64,000 bases of DNA from Lepturacanthus savala (lineage: Eukaryota > Chordata > Actinopteri > Scombriformes > Trichiuridae). Below, one piece after another: positions 1 through 11,280 of this stretch (the stretch's first letter is position 1; every line of letters begins with the position of its first letter). Made by a program: the position numbers and the translations under genes. The notes below the pieces were generated by a model that was not told the origin of the DNA, made no database searches, and saw nothing but the letters and a program-made list of their open reading frames with translations. The DNA is taken from the NCBI GenBank assembly GCA_030544235.1, contig CM060472.1, forward strand, positions 15,187,654 to 15,251,653. The letters are read 5' to 3'.

Positions 1-769
1 TGTTCCCAGAACATTTTGGACACAGCATTGTGCTATCTGGGTTATACTTTTTCAGATTTCATTTCGAGGGCATCGTCTGCAGTGGTGGTGGTAATGTATT
101 GAAGTCCATTATATTGAAAATTCTTCCTAATACTTTGCAATTTTTGAATATTAAATATTATGAACACTGTTAATATAATGCACTCCAGTCACACTCTACG
201 ACCTCAATAATAAAGACAAAGCAGAATTATCACCTTTCTGACAACATCAGCAAGAACCCAAAAAAAGATATCTGCTTGGTAAAAGTGGACTTTGTGTTGG
301 ATTGCACAGGTATTCCTAATGAAGTGGTCACTGGGGGTAATTATGGCATTACAGCGTCTCTGCTGCTCTCAGAGGGATTTCTGTTGCTGCATTGTTTTCA
401 GTGCTGCTCTCACTTGGAGCATCATCATGTCTGAGTGTGGTGGAGCAGGATGGATTATGTAACGCTATATACATCGACTGAACCCCACTGCACCACCAGA
501 GAAAGACAGGGAGACACAGAGAGAGAGAGAGGACTGGTCCTCCCATCATCTATTTTTACCTCCTATGTCGGGTGTCGAGGCTCTGCACCCCTTCTTTATC
601 CCTTCATCCCACCCATTTGTCCATCTCCTCCTTTTTAATTAACCCTTCTCTTCTCCTCCTCTTCCTCTCTCCATCTTCCTCTGAGTCATCTCCCCTCCCC
701 CCTCTGTCACACATCTCACCTCCTCCTCCTCCTCCTCCTCGTCCTCCTCCTCCCCTCCTGTTTTCCTCT

Positions 770-855
770 CCTCTCTCGCTCTCTCTGGTTCTTCCTCTCC
801 AGTATTTTCTCGGTCGCCGTGAAAGGCAGAGCACACACACACACGCAGGCGGCAG
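770..855 (+). promoter_or_regulatory. Candidate untranslated first exon or promoter of eno2
   Basis: A pyrimidine-rich stretch (about 590-800) is followed by mixed sequence ending in GGCGGCAG at 855, immediately followed by GTAAAG, a good splice donor. A pyrimidine-rich initiator region followed by a short exon and a donor would fit a TATA-less first exon. The coding gene 10.4 kb downstream starts with an acceptor, so an upstream exon is required, but no transcript data are available and other donors in 1-11 kb are possible. Speculative. Confidence 0.15.
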
Positions 856-959
856 GTAAAGGCAGGAAATCCTCTCTTCCTCTTTTCAAGCCACTCAAGT
901 TATTTGTCCTCTGTGGGTCTCATGTTGATTGGCTGCTGCTTAGTGCATCAAGGATGCAG

Positions 960-1958
960 AATATGTGTGTGAGCATGTATGTGTGTGTCAGAGAGAGAGA
1001 TGCTTTAGGTATTGTCGTGTGTGATATTTTGCTTCATGCATTTTCTTTGCTTCATTGGAAAATGGCTGTCAAGTGTGTAGTGTGTGTGTGTGTGTGTGTG
1101 TTCATGTATAAGTGTGATCTGATCTGATCCATGCATGTTTTATGTAATTTTTAGAAGGAGGTGTGATAAACTAGAATGGAAATAGTGTGTGTGTATGTGT
1201 GTGTGTGTGTGTGTGTTTATGCATGTCTTGGCTGCAGGAACAATATATGTGTGTGCATGTGTGTGTGTGTGTGTGAAGGAATCAACTGTGTCTGGATGCC
1301 TTTATGCGTGTCTTGTGTGTGTATATGTGTGTGTTTAATTGTATTTTGACAGTAGACACATGCATGTGTGTGTGTTTGTGTGGTTTTGCTTCATATAGGT
1401 TACTATGTTCTCTAGTTTCTTGAAAAATGATCAATGAATGTGTGTGTATGTGTGTCTGATCTTACAGTCAATTATGTTTGAGTCCTCAGTATAACAAGAG
1501 TGTGTATGTGTGTAGGGGGGCTGTCAAATGTGTGTGAATTTGCAGTCAAATACGCCTTTGCTTTAACTAGTGTGTGTGTGTGTGTGTTAAATGGGTCATG
1601 TTTATGTGTGTTTAGGCAGAAAGAACCTTATGCAAGTGTGTGTGATCTTGCAGTCAATTATGGTCCTTTATGTATAATATATAATGTGTGTGTGTAGCAG
1701 AAAGAGATTATTCAACTCTAGGTTTTACTGAATTCATATGATCTATGTTCATGTGAAGCATGTATTTCATGTGTGTGTGTGTGTGTGTGTGTGTTGTGGT
1801 GGTGATGGTGAGGGGACATCATGCAGTGTGTATTAGAAGGTTGGTGTCTTTTAAGTGTGTGTGATTTTGCTTATGGAGATTTCTTGGCTGAAAAGTATGT
1901 GTGTGTTTAAGCATTTAGGTGTGTGTGATCATGCAGAGAATTATGATAGAGTCCAGGA

Positions 1959-2052
<94 letters not shown>

Positions 2053-2201
2053 TAGCTGCATGTTTGGCACTCTGTGTGGTGTGTGGGTGGACATGAAGTG
2101 TGTGTGAGAGTACTTGTGATAATTGCGAGCTGCAGCAGTGTGTGTGTGTGTAGACACATTATTATAGCATTACATATGGGTGAGACTGCTCCACTTCCTC
2201 T

Positions 2202-2234
<33 letters not shown>

Positions 2235-2240
2235 TGTGAT
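960..2240. repeat. Degenerate GT-rich minisatellite field
   Basis: Runs of (GT)n of varying length alternate with short non-GT segments that resemble one another, for example GATCTTGCAGTCAATTATG near 1645 and related versions near 1457, 1535 and 1925. This is more ordered than simple microsatellite expansion and looks like a decayed tandem array whose units end in GT runs. Open frames here (poly Cys-Val or His-Thr) are artefacts of the repeat. Confidence 0.6.
1961..2049. repeat. (GT)n microsatellite
   Basis: An uninterrupted GT dinucleotide tract of about 89 bases inside the larger GT-rich field. Confidence 0.95.
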
Positions 2241-2387
2241 CAGCCTTCTGCTCCCCCTCTCTTCCTCTCTCTTCTTCCTCTTCATCCCTTCATTTCTCTT
2301 CTCTTCTCTAGCCAAACAGGGTCATTTAATTATTTATCTCCTGCTCTCTTCTGTTCTCGCTCCATTCACTCTCCATTGCATCCTCCA

Positions 2388-2412
2388 TCTCTCTCTCTCT
2401 CTCTCTCTCTCC
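2388..2412. repeat. (CT)n microsatellite
   Basis: A short uninterrupted CT dinucleotide tract within a pyrimidine-rich stretch. Confidence 0.85.
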
Positions 2413-2929
2413 TTTTCCTACTGGCCGTTTCTCCCTTTTCTTTTTTAATATAACACATTTATATTGTAATCTATATCCCTCTTTTTTATATACATCTTAC
2501 TTAATCTGTCTTCCATCCCCTGTAGCCACTCCCTATATCTTATTCTCCTGTTCCCAGTATGGGTACTGGGTAAGAAACTTTTCTTCTGATTTTGATATAC
2601 ATCATTAAAATTGATTGAAAGCAAGATTGATAGTTGTGTCAATGACTTTTCTTAGATAAATATTAAGAGTTGGGATGAGGTTTTTTGGGTGTCCAGGCTT
2701 CTAGAAGTGAAAGTCCTGATCAATTTCTGGTGTAGGTGACACAGTAGGTGACACTTAAATTGTAACTAATGTCCTTCAATAGATGATTTATAGACCAGTT
2801 ATAAATATATGAATGAGAACTTCTAGTTTGTGAGATGGTGAAAACTCATTTTAGTTGCAATTGCCTTTTAGAAAGTGAGAAACATTACCACAACATAAAT
2901 AATCAATTCTGACCAGTCAGAAAGTAAAG

Positions 2930-3080
2930 TATAAATCTACTCAAGTGCTGTACTTCAGTACAATTTGAGTTAGTTACTTGAGTATTCAATGTATCGATCA
3001 CATTGAAAACATATTAAAACATATGATATTTTTACTTAAGTAAAAGTATCTGAGTACTTCTTCCACCACTGTTCAATACA
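2930..3080. mobile_element. hAT-like miniature element fragment
   Basis: It contains ACTTAAGTAAAAGTATC and ends in AGTACTTCTTCCACCACTG, the stepwise "acttgagtaa" sequence and terminal motif that I recognise from a very common non-autonomous hAT-like repeat of teleosts. Related copies in this window are near 24090, 50440-51470, 56190-56880 and 58575. Family assignment is from memory. Confidence 0.5.
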
Positions 3081-4140
3081 GTACTGAAAGAATACTGAAA
3101 GTATTCATTAGGCATAGCATTAACATTTATAGCAATTACCAAATAGATAGGCTAAACCAGCCAGTGGGACTTTCCACAACCTGGCCGCAAAATTGTGTTC
3201 TTAAATTTAATTGATTAACCTAAATCTACGGTAATTGATTAACCACCTATAACTGCATTTTAAGAAGGGGCCTTACAAGAAACCAGTAGCAAAACATTCA
3301 GTCAATTCTGTTGCAAGCAATGCTTAATGATTCACTTCCAAAAGCACTTTAACAATAGTTTACTTTCAGATAATGGCTCCATGTCGGTTAAATTCAGTCA
3401 CCAGGGTGCGGTGTTAAGTTCACTGCTACAGATCTGATTGGATTCTTTCCCATAGCAACACGGCTGAGGCTCATGGGTACTACTGCAGCATACAAAGCTG
3501 ACAGAAAAAAATAAAAAGGCGCATAAAACAAAATTAATGGCCACAACATGCACCTTTAGCGTTGGTGAATTATCCAGGCGACTGTGGTGTTTTTATGTTG
3601 ACAAACCCTTTGGAGATCATCCAAAGGAAAAAAAAAGCTCACAGTGGGAGAAAAAACACTTCCAGAAGCAGCTGTCACTTTCACTTCACGAATCTACTTT
3701 GCCTCACAGTTTTAAACCAGTGAGACATGTGTACAGTTTAGTCTAAAATTTGCAATTTCATAGTGAAAATAGAAGTTTTGCTTATTTGCAGAATGAAAAT
3801 ACATTTTAGTTCCCAGAACAATTTGTGAGAGGATTTTTCTTATTTATCCAAATATTGGTATTTATCTGATGTCTCTTATGAATATTCTACTATCATGCTC
3901 TAATATTTACTGTTATCATTGCAGTCACCCCCTGTCTTCATATATAAATACACACAACGCTCTCCTCTTTCTCCTCGCGTGCCTTCATCACTTTCTCTCT
4001 CTCATTCACTCCTTCCCTGGCTCGCTCGCTCGCTCACGTTTTTTTTTTTTTTTTTCCTTTTCAGTGCTGGTATGTTTTCTGCTGAGCACTGCAGTCTCCA
4101 GTAGGTGTGGTGTGGTGCGTTCATGGGTGTCCTCCCTCTC

Positions 4141-4162
4141 TGCTGCTGCTGCTGCTGCTGCA
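4141..4162. repeat. (CTG)n trinucleotide tract
   Basis: Seven CTG/TGC units in a row. No coding exon is supported around them. Confidence 0.85.
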
Positions 4163-4734
4163 CAGCTTACGTAACACACAGCAACCTGCACAAACAGCAC
4201 TGGGCGAGAGACACAGTCAGAGAAGGGGAGAGAGAGAGAGATAGAGATGTATATTAGAGATGAACTCAATGAGGTAAAGACAGAGCGGGAAAGAAGAAGA
4301 ATGTGTTTGTGGATATGAACTGAAGGTGCTGTTAATACTGAGGAACATTTTGCTAGTGTCATGCATCAGACTGACATTCAATTTTTTTTGTTTTATTATT
4401 CAAAATGCAAGAAAAGTGATTGATAGGAAGACGTGAGAGAGACAAAAGGAACACAAATACAGACAGGATATTTGATAGGAGGTGTCTGAGGAGAATAGAA
4501 TAGATGGATTTAATTTGTATTATTAATTCAAATATGCTAATATAAGAAGGAAATAATATATAGTATATAAATAGTATATACATAATATATATAAATAGTT
4601 TTTTTTTTATTTTCCCAGTATGATGCAAGTTTAAAATGTTAAACCTACAGCTATGACAATGACATCATCATGATGACATCATTGCGGTTATTTTTTTTTA
4701 TTTCAGGACTTGGAAAGCTCCATAGAACGTGACC

Positions 4735-5035
4735 CAGCTAACACAGAATGTTCCCAAAATATTCAGTGTTTCTATTTGGTGACCTTCCTACAAATGTTTT
4801 TGTTCAATTTAACCTTTACCAAAAAGCTCTAAGAACACCATGAGGTCATGTTAATGTAAATGATTTGTTATCTAACATCTAGGGAACGTTAGGGGGAAAC
4901 TTTAAGGTAACTATTCTTGAAAATTAAACTGACTGCCTTTCCCAGAACTATCTTGAATATTACATCAGAAAAACTTGCCATTTTAAAATCTAGGTAACAA
5001 TATAGCTTTTTTACTATTGATAAGCAATATATCAA
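4735..5035. mobile_element. MITE copy with CCAGCTAACA end, decayed
   Basis: It starts CCCAGCTAACACAGAATGTTCCC and carries repeated GTTCCC/AGAATGTT-type words and CTAGGGAACGTTAG, matching the better preserved copy at 24767-25052. The right terminus is not recognisable here. Positions 1-20 of the window look like the end of a third copy. Confidence 0.5.
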
Positions 5036-5089
5036 GAAATGTACAGCATTTGTATTTATAGGGAATGTTTAGGTGTTTTCTCAGTCATT

Positions 5090-5280
5090 TCAATTCAATC
5101 ACCTGCTTCCATTGTTATCACTCGAGTATTCTCAGTGGTTGACCTCATTGATACAGTATGTTGTTGTTTGTTTGTCTGGCATTCAGTGTGGGCAGCAAAG
5201 AAAGAATTTCACTGTACAGTGAAACTTGTTCCATGCTGTGGATATGACAATAAACACTTTGTATCTTGAATCTTGAATGT
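5090..5280 (+). mobile_element. Probable retroposon 3' tail
   Basis: The stretch GCAGCAAAGAAAGAATTTCACTG followed by GACAATAAACACTTTG and a short tandem TCTTGAA tail resembles the 3' ends of teleost LINE- or SINE-type retroposons. It ends with the duplicated heptamer (TCTTGAATCTTGAA). No coding capacity remains; the family is not assigned. Confidence 0.45.
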
Positions 5281-8200
5281 TGTATAGGTTAAACACTGCA
5301 CCTGCTGGTAGGGTCAGAATCCTGACTTCAGCTGAAAATCACCTAAGATTTATAGACGGCACCTAGAGCCTCTTATACATTTGCACATTTCTCATTTCTC
5401 ATCTCTCATTTCTCATTCTATTTTGTTGCATTTTGAGTTTCACGCTAGATTGTGGTGGTTTTTGCCTTTTTTTTTTTTTAAAGAGGGAGTTATTGATCTA
5501 AATGTGAGATGGAAATAACTTTATTGAATAAGTTCTGACATAGCGAACATTTAACTCACATGACTGATCAGCTGTTTCTGCTGTCGCCATCTCATTACCT
5601 GGTGTGAAAGAACTACTACTCTTATCGTTGTTTTCTCAGAACTCGCAAACTATACTTGTACTATACTTATGCTTGATTGCATCTCGATTATATTATCCAA
5701 TTCAAATGAAGAAACACACCAAATTTGCATTTTCCTCTCTTTTTTTTTTATAAGATTTCAAAAGTTTGCTTAAAATTCGCTTGACAAGCAGATAGAAAAA
5801 CACAACTACTGTGAGCATGTTAGCACGATAGTGTTTCACTCAAAGCAGCACTATGCTTCAATTCGGCTGGTGTTGTCCTTTGAAATATTGTTTAATGTAT
5901 CATGAAGATATTTAAGTCCATGTGGCATTTAGAGACTTTGATCTAGGGCTGAACAAATTGTGATTTTTCTGGTAGATATTGTGATTTTTTCAAATCAAGT
6001 GTCAGTACACAACAACATTTACAGAAACTTACATCATACCATTAAAACAATAAATGTCAAAACTCTAATGTAAGGATAAAATATAAAGTCATGAATAGAT
6101 TTCAAATGTAGTCCTATTTATTAACAAGGAACATTCTATACATAGGCTATATTGAGTGCCTGAGCAACAGCAGAAATTACATTTGAAAAACTAAAAGAGC
6201 ATCTATGTCTTAACTTAAAGTAGAGCAAAAAAAGTCTTTAGACTTTAGTGCAAGGTCAAAGAGGTGGCATACATGTGTAAAATAGTTGATGAAAACAAAA
6301 ACTGGGTTAGGAAAAAAGCCGAAAAATCACAGCTTTGACAATCTCAAGATTGTTGCCTACTGTGATCCATGACATGGTGCCTCAAATCTAACTGGTGCAG
6401 GAATTTTAGTGAAGATCAAAATACACACTGTGTTAAATGTTTGCAGTGATGCTTCGAGGATGTGACCAGGAACAGTTGCGGCAGGATCACTGTGTTTGGA
6501 AAACTCTGCAGTACTGCAGGGTGGGGCTTCAAAACACCAGAAAAAAGAGAAAACAACATAAAATGATCAGAGGCCAGTAGAGAAAACCACCCACGCATCA
6601 ATCCCCTCGACTGTGTGAGCGGATGTTTCAGAGCGCTGGCGGCGCGTCAGCCTCCTTATCTGCTCTTTCCTACGCTGAGCACCATTTATATTTCACACGT
6701 TTTTTTGCTGACGCTTTTATTCCCCGCAAGTTACAATGAGTACAAGAACTGAATAAGCATAAATTCATAGGTCATCGGCGTTGTAATGGAGCGACAGAGA
6801 GAAGGACAAGGTTCAGAGCTGCTGTTTGGAAAGGGAGGCAAATATCCCCGACTGAGAGGGATCACATATGACGGAGAAGTGCTGAGCAAAGAAGTCAGAG
6901 GGCAGCAGAAATGACCACCAGATGTTAAAAGCAACACACATGGGTGTGTGGGGGGGATTTATGTCCCAGGGGAAGAAAAAAAAGTGACAGGGATAATAAA
7001 AGAAAAAGCTAAGTGGAACATTTAAGATTTTCTATAAACAGCAGGTGTCTATTCACATCAGAAGGAGAGGAAGAACAGAGATTAAGCAGAGAAAGAGACA
7101 TGCTGACCTAAAAAAAGCTGAATTTCATTAGTTTCAGATGGTCTGGAACTGTGCTGTAATATGCATAAATATGCATATGCCTGTGTTGTTAGTCAGATTA
7201 AAGAGGGCAAAAACATACAAAATGTGAAGAAGGACAAGGAAAAAACAAGAGAAAGACATCTTGCACAAGACTACTAAGGTCATATATGTGGTTTGTAAAG
7301 CCTTATATATAATGGCTACTGTATTATACAGTGTTTAAGTGTGAATTTAAAGATATTAAGAGAAGTAGTTGTTGAATAAACAGCAGGAGGAATGAATGTT
7401 TAACAGAAGCGATGCACAACCAGCGAATGTTGAGATGTGATATAACTGTTGTTTGAGTGTTCCAAAATATCAACTTGCAGCAGTTCTTCACAACAGACCA
7501 GAACAATAGATGATCACCAAACATAGAGCTTCTTGTAATTAAAGTTAATCTAAAAAAATGTCATTCTTACCTCCATCTGATACACATGATTGCTGATGGT
7601 GACTCCAGGATGAACAAATAGTCCTGACTGACAGTCCTGCATGTTTAAAAAACACTGAACTTTTCATTACCAGTATTAAAAAACACACAAAAGCTAATTT
7701 ACCTTATTTCACTATTTCACTTCTATTGCATTGCAAACGCAGAGTATAGCAATCCTGCATCTGCAGAGCTCATCTATCATGGAAAACATGAATGAGACAC
7801 AATTAAAGATGGGTATAATGGTAGTATAGTACTAAAAGATACATCTATTACATAATAAATCCTTCATAACACATTAATCCAGATAAAACATCATTGCTAA
7901 ACTGTTAAAAACCTATAAAGTCCAATGACATTTATTCAGTTTAATCCAGACCTTATAATCATTAGAAAGAAAAAATGAACAGTTACCGATCTGTATTCCA
8001 TGCATGTGCACACTTGTGCTGAAAAGCTATTTGGCTTGATTTGCTTCCGTTTAATGTGCATGTTGTAATGTTTTATCTGTCAGACTGCTGGGAAGATTTA
8101 GGTGACTGTCCACATTAATACTGACTCATTCCCTCTGATTCTGTGAAGAATGCAGACTGGAGGTAACTTGATGATGTTATATTACCTTAGCTATTTATAA

Positions 8201-9131
8201 ATGTGGGTGTGGTGCCTGCATGTTTTCCTAGATTGTCAGCTGTTTTGTCACCTTTTCCAACTCCGGGTGGACTTTTGATGAATTTAGACAATAAAGCTCT
8301 TGTTTCTTCCCAGAAGTTCTGGCGTCATACAAAACGTTCCTGGATGAAAGATACTAATAGGTCATCCAGCTAAATCACTCTCTTAACAAGAGGTATAAGA
8401 CTTTGCAGTTAAACAGTCATTAGTTCATTTGTCCATTCGTCATTGACGAAATTGACAGCAGACACGTAAATGTAACATCATTCTTGTTAGGCATTCAAAA
8501 CGTCTCTCTTAAGAAGACTCTCAGTCATTAGACCTTGTAAAATAAGGTTGCAGCCATAAATTCAACTTCAGATGGTCCAGTATGTGTCACTCTGTAGTCG
8601 CTTCAGTGCAGTGTTGCCTTGATGAATGCATACGAAAAAAGCTACAACGATAAAAGATGTGTCAGGATGATTGGACACTGAGTCTCTACCTCTGTCAGAG
8701 CATTCGAAAAGGACAATGACAGGTTTCTGCAAAGCCAGCAGCTTGCCAGATTTAGCCCCTCAGATCGATAAAGTATTCATATGGATATGGAGACGAGGAC
8801 GGCATAAAAGGATCTTTTTTTTTTCTCTTTTTGACATATCGTTGCAGTGCTGCGTGCCTGGAATATGAATGAGGAGAAAGAGGGAAAACACCCACAGTAT
8901 TAGCATCGGACGATAGTGAAATGACAATGAGGACAGAAAGCTGCTCCTGATGACAGAAATTTAAGATGCCTCATCAAACGGAATTCATGCATTTTAAATT
9001 TTGTCATCTTCAGTCTCTCACAGCAAGAAACTGAAGCACAACGACTCCTGTTAACAGTGACAAATCTTGTGGTCTTTTGCATCAGAAAAGACAATAGAAA
9101 ACAGACTCTTATATATTATACTCTTATTATA

Positions 9132-9134
<3 letters not shown>

Positions 9135-9184
<50 letters not shown>
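9135..9184. repeat. (AT)n microsatellite
   Basis: An uninterrupted AT dinucleotide tract of about 50 bases. Confidence 0.95.
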
Positions 9185-9190
<6 letters not shown>

Positions 9191-10786
9191 GGAGAGCAGC
9201 TAAAATAAAAATATAGGAAAACCCTATCCCTCCCTCCCTAGAAATCCCTCCAATAAAAAAAAAATGTTCACAAACAGTTTCAAAGGAAATAAAGATAAAA
9301 ACGTGTACAGTGAAAAAAAAAAACTGTCTCTTAATTGATCTTTTGTGTTTTGGTTCCTGTTGGAGCAGAGATGTTTAAAAAAAAAGTAAAAAGTAATAAG
9401 GGAAAAAAATAAAGAATGCTCATGAGATCCGGTGCTGCCATGCCGTGGAAAATACTCTTCACAGTCAAGCTGTTTTTCAAAGTGTTGAGTGGCACCCAGA
9501 GATGCATCTTTCCTGCATTAGTGCTGCAGGATTTTCCGAAGCCGTCTCCCCCGGGAGAGAAGAAGCATCAGGAGAAAACAGCAGCAGGAAGAGGAGGAAG
9601 AACCTGCACTATAGCTCCAAAAGCAGAACCAGGTGCTACGGTATATGCTGCACGCCGCCTACTAAATGAAGAATTCACTATGCCGTCGTCAGCAGACTGT
9701 TCACATTGAAGAATATGGCCATGTATCCCAGAATGCATTGTGCACCAGTAGCAGCAGAGAGTTTCAGGCTGAAAGCTGTTGCTCCCAAAAAAAAGTGGAA
9801 CGTCAGCAGTCCTACAACAGCTTGTATCTTACTTTGAAATTTCGGCTAGATTGGTGGTTCCTCCCCTCCCTCGAAGTAGGAAAGATGGTGGCCAATGAGT
9901 GTGTTAAGTGTACAGTGTTCCACACTCAACTTTTTGACCATTTGAGTCACCAACCGGGCACACCAACATACACACAATCAAAAACAAGATGTTCACAACT
10001 CAAGAGGACAAATTAAAATTCACCTTCAAAACCTCTTCCTGTTTTACTATCCTTTATTAAACTAAATAAAAGTAATTATTAATGGTAGAAGATAGGAGAA
10101 CTGCAGCTAAAATTAAATCATCAGGAATCAACCCTAATGCAGTGAATTTGAGATTTGAACATGGTGTTTGGCCAAAGACTCAATTTGAAGGTACAGTTTT
10201 GTATATCAGGAAATTTGAATGCATGATTGCCTTGTGTGACTTGACGCCGCCGTATCACCCCTGCAGGTGTGAGGTGGCAGGTTTTACTCGACAGGAAAGA
10301 CATAGGGAGGTGTTTCAGAGTCTGTTTGTTTTCAGTGCAGCATGGGATGAAAATACACTGTTTCTCCCAGAAGGAAACACTAGCAGCACATTTGTAATGT
10401 TAAGAATATGAAGAAGAAATATGGTAAATACTTGTCATGAACAAAACTGCAGAATACTTTGTATTAATTATTATTTTTGCTTTTTTCCCCACATCAAACA
10501 ACTTGAAAGTAGAATTATCAAATGCTTTTTTTAATTTCAAAATACAAGACGCTTTATTCTACATTTAATTGTGGTCTAGGCTGTTTTGGTTCTCTTTGCT
10601 CTCATCCCCCTACTGAAATCTTCACAAAACTATTATATAATGTCGACAAAAGTCTTGCAGCTGCTCACTGTGGTTTATAGCAAATGTTGCTCAAACAGGA
10701 GGAAACAGTGCATTTCCTGGGGACTATTCTCAGCAGTGGATGAATCCACATTAATTTCTCTAGTGAGTATTTCTAGCAGCAGGACA

Positions 10787-10802
10787 GTGTGTGTGTGTGT
10801 GT

Positions 10803-10863
<61 letters not shown>
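10787..10863. repeat. (GT)n microsatellite
   Basis: A GT tract of about 75 bases with one GGGT interruption near 10803, located about 420 bases upstream of the first enolase coding exon. Confidence 0.95.
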
Positions 10864-10864
<1 letters not shown>

Positions 10865-11032
10865 CTCCATGATTTGTCGTCAATAGGTTTTGAACAACAA
10901 TGGATTGTTACATCAGTCTTTGGAGACTTAGTTAGTGGGATCGACTCATTGTTGATTTCATTGACAGGAGAAAAATAAATCGATGCATGATTTACTTTTA
11001 CTGCAACCTTCTTCCAACAACAACAAAATAAT

Positions 11033-11034
<2 letters not shown>

Positions 11035-11065
<31 letters not shown>
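11035..11065. repeat. (GT)n microsatellite
   Basis: A short GT tract of about 31 bases, about 215 bases upstream of the enolase start-codon exon. Confidence 0.9.
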
Positions 11066-11066
<1 letters not shown>

Positions 11067-11280
11067 TGCTCTGTGGTAAGCTTTGATTTTCACAGTGAAT
11101 CTGCAGTGATGTTGTTTCTCATCTCCCCCGACTAGTTGTTCTGTGTGTGTGTGCAATGTAAAAATAGATCTTGTTACCCATGAGGTTTCACTTACTTTCT
11201 CTTTTTCAGTCCAATCTGAAGCTGACGCAGTATGACACTGTTATATCACAGCCTCTGTTCCTCTGTTTCCGTCTCTCAGG

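Larger units (their letters stand above)
1..11279. other. Non-coding region upstream of eno2 coding exons
   Basis: No protein-coding exon could be supported in this 11 kb. Open frames here are low-complexity (CT-rich 590-800, GT-rich 960-2240) or lie in repeats. The enolase start-codon exon has a splice acceptor directly before the ATG, so at least one untranslated first exon and the promoter should lie somewhere in this interval; it could not be placed with confidence. The rest is AT-rich sequence with transposon remnants and microsatellites listed separately. Confidence 0.6.

Noticed and set aside
572..859. Proline/serine-rich open frame of 95 codons
   Set aside because: It is a translation of CT-rich low-complexity DNA with no domain, splice context or codon structure of a gene.
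1855..2448. Long open frames rich in Cys-Val or His-Thr
   Set aside because: They are translations of (GT)n and (CA)n microsatellite sequence.
9416..10016. Overlapping open frames with some basic residues
   Set aside because: No recognisable domain, three overlapping frames of similar quality, and poor codon context; nothing supports a gene.
10082..10411. Open frame of 109 codons upstream of eno2
   Set aside because: No known motif, no splice or promoter context, and overlapping antisense frame; probably chance.
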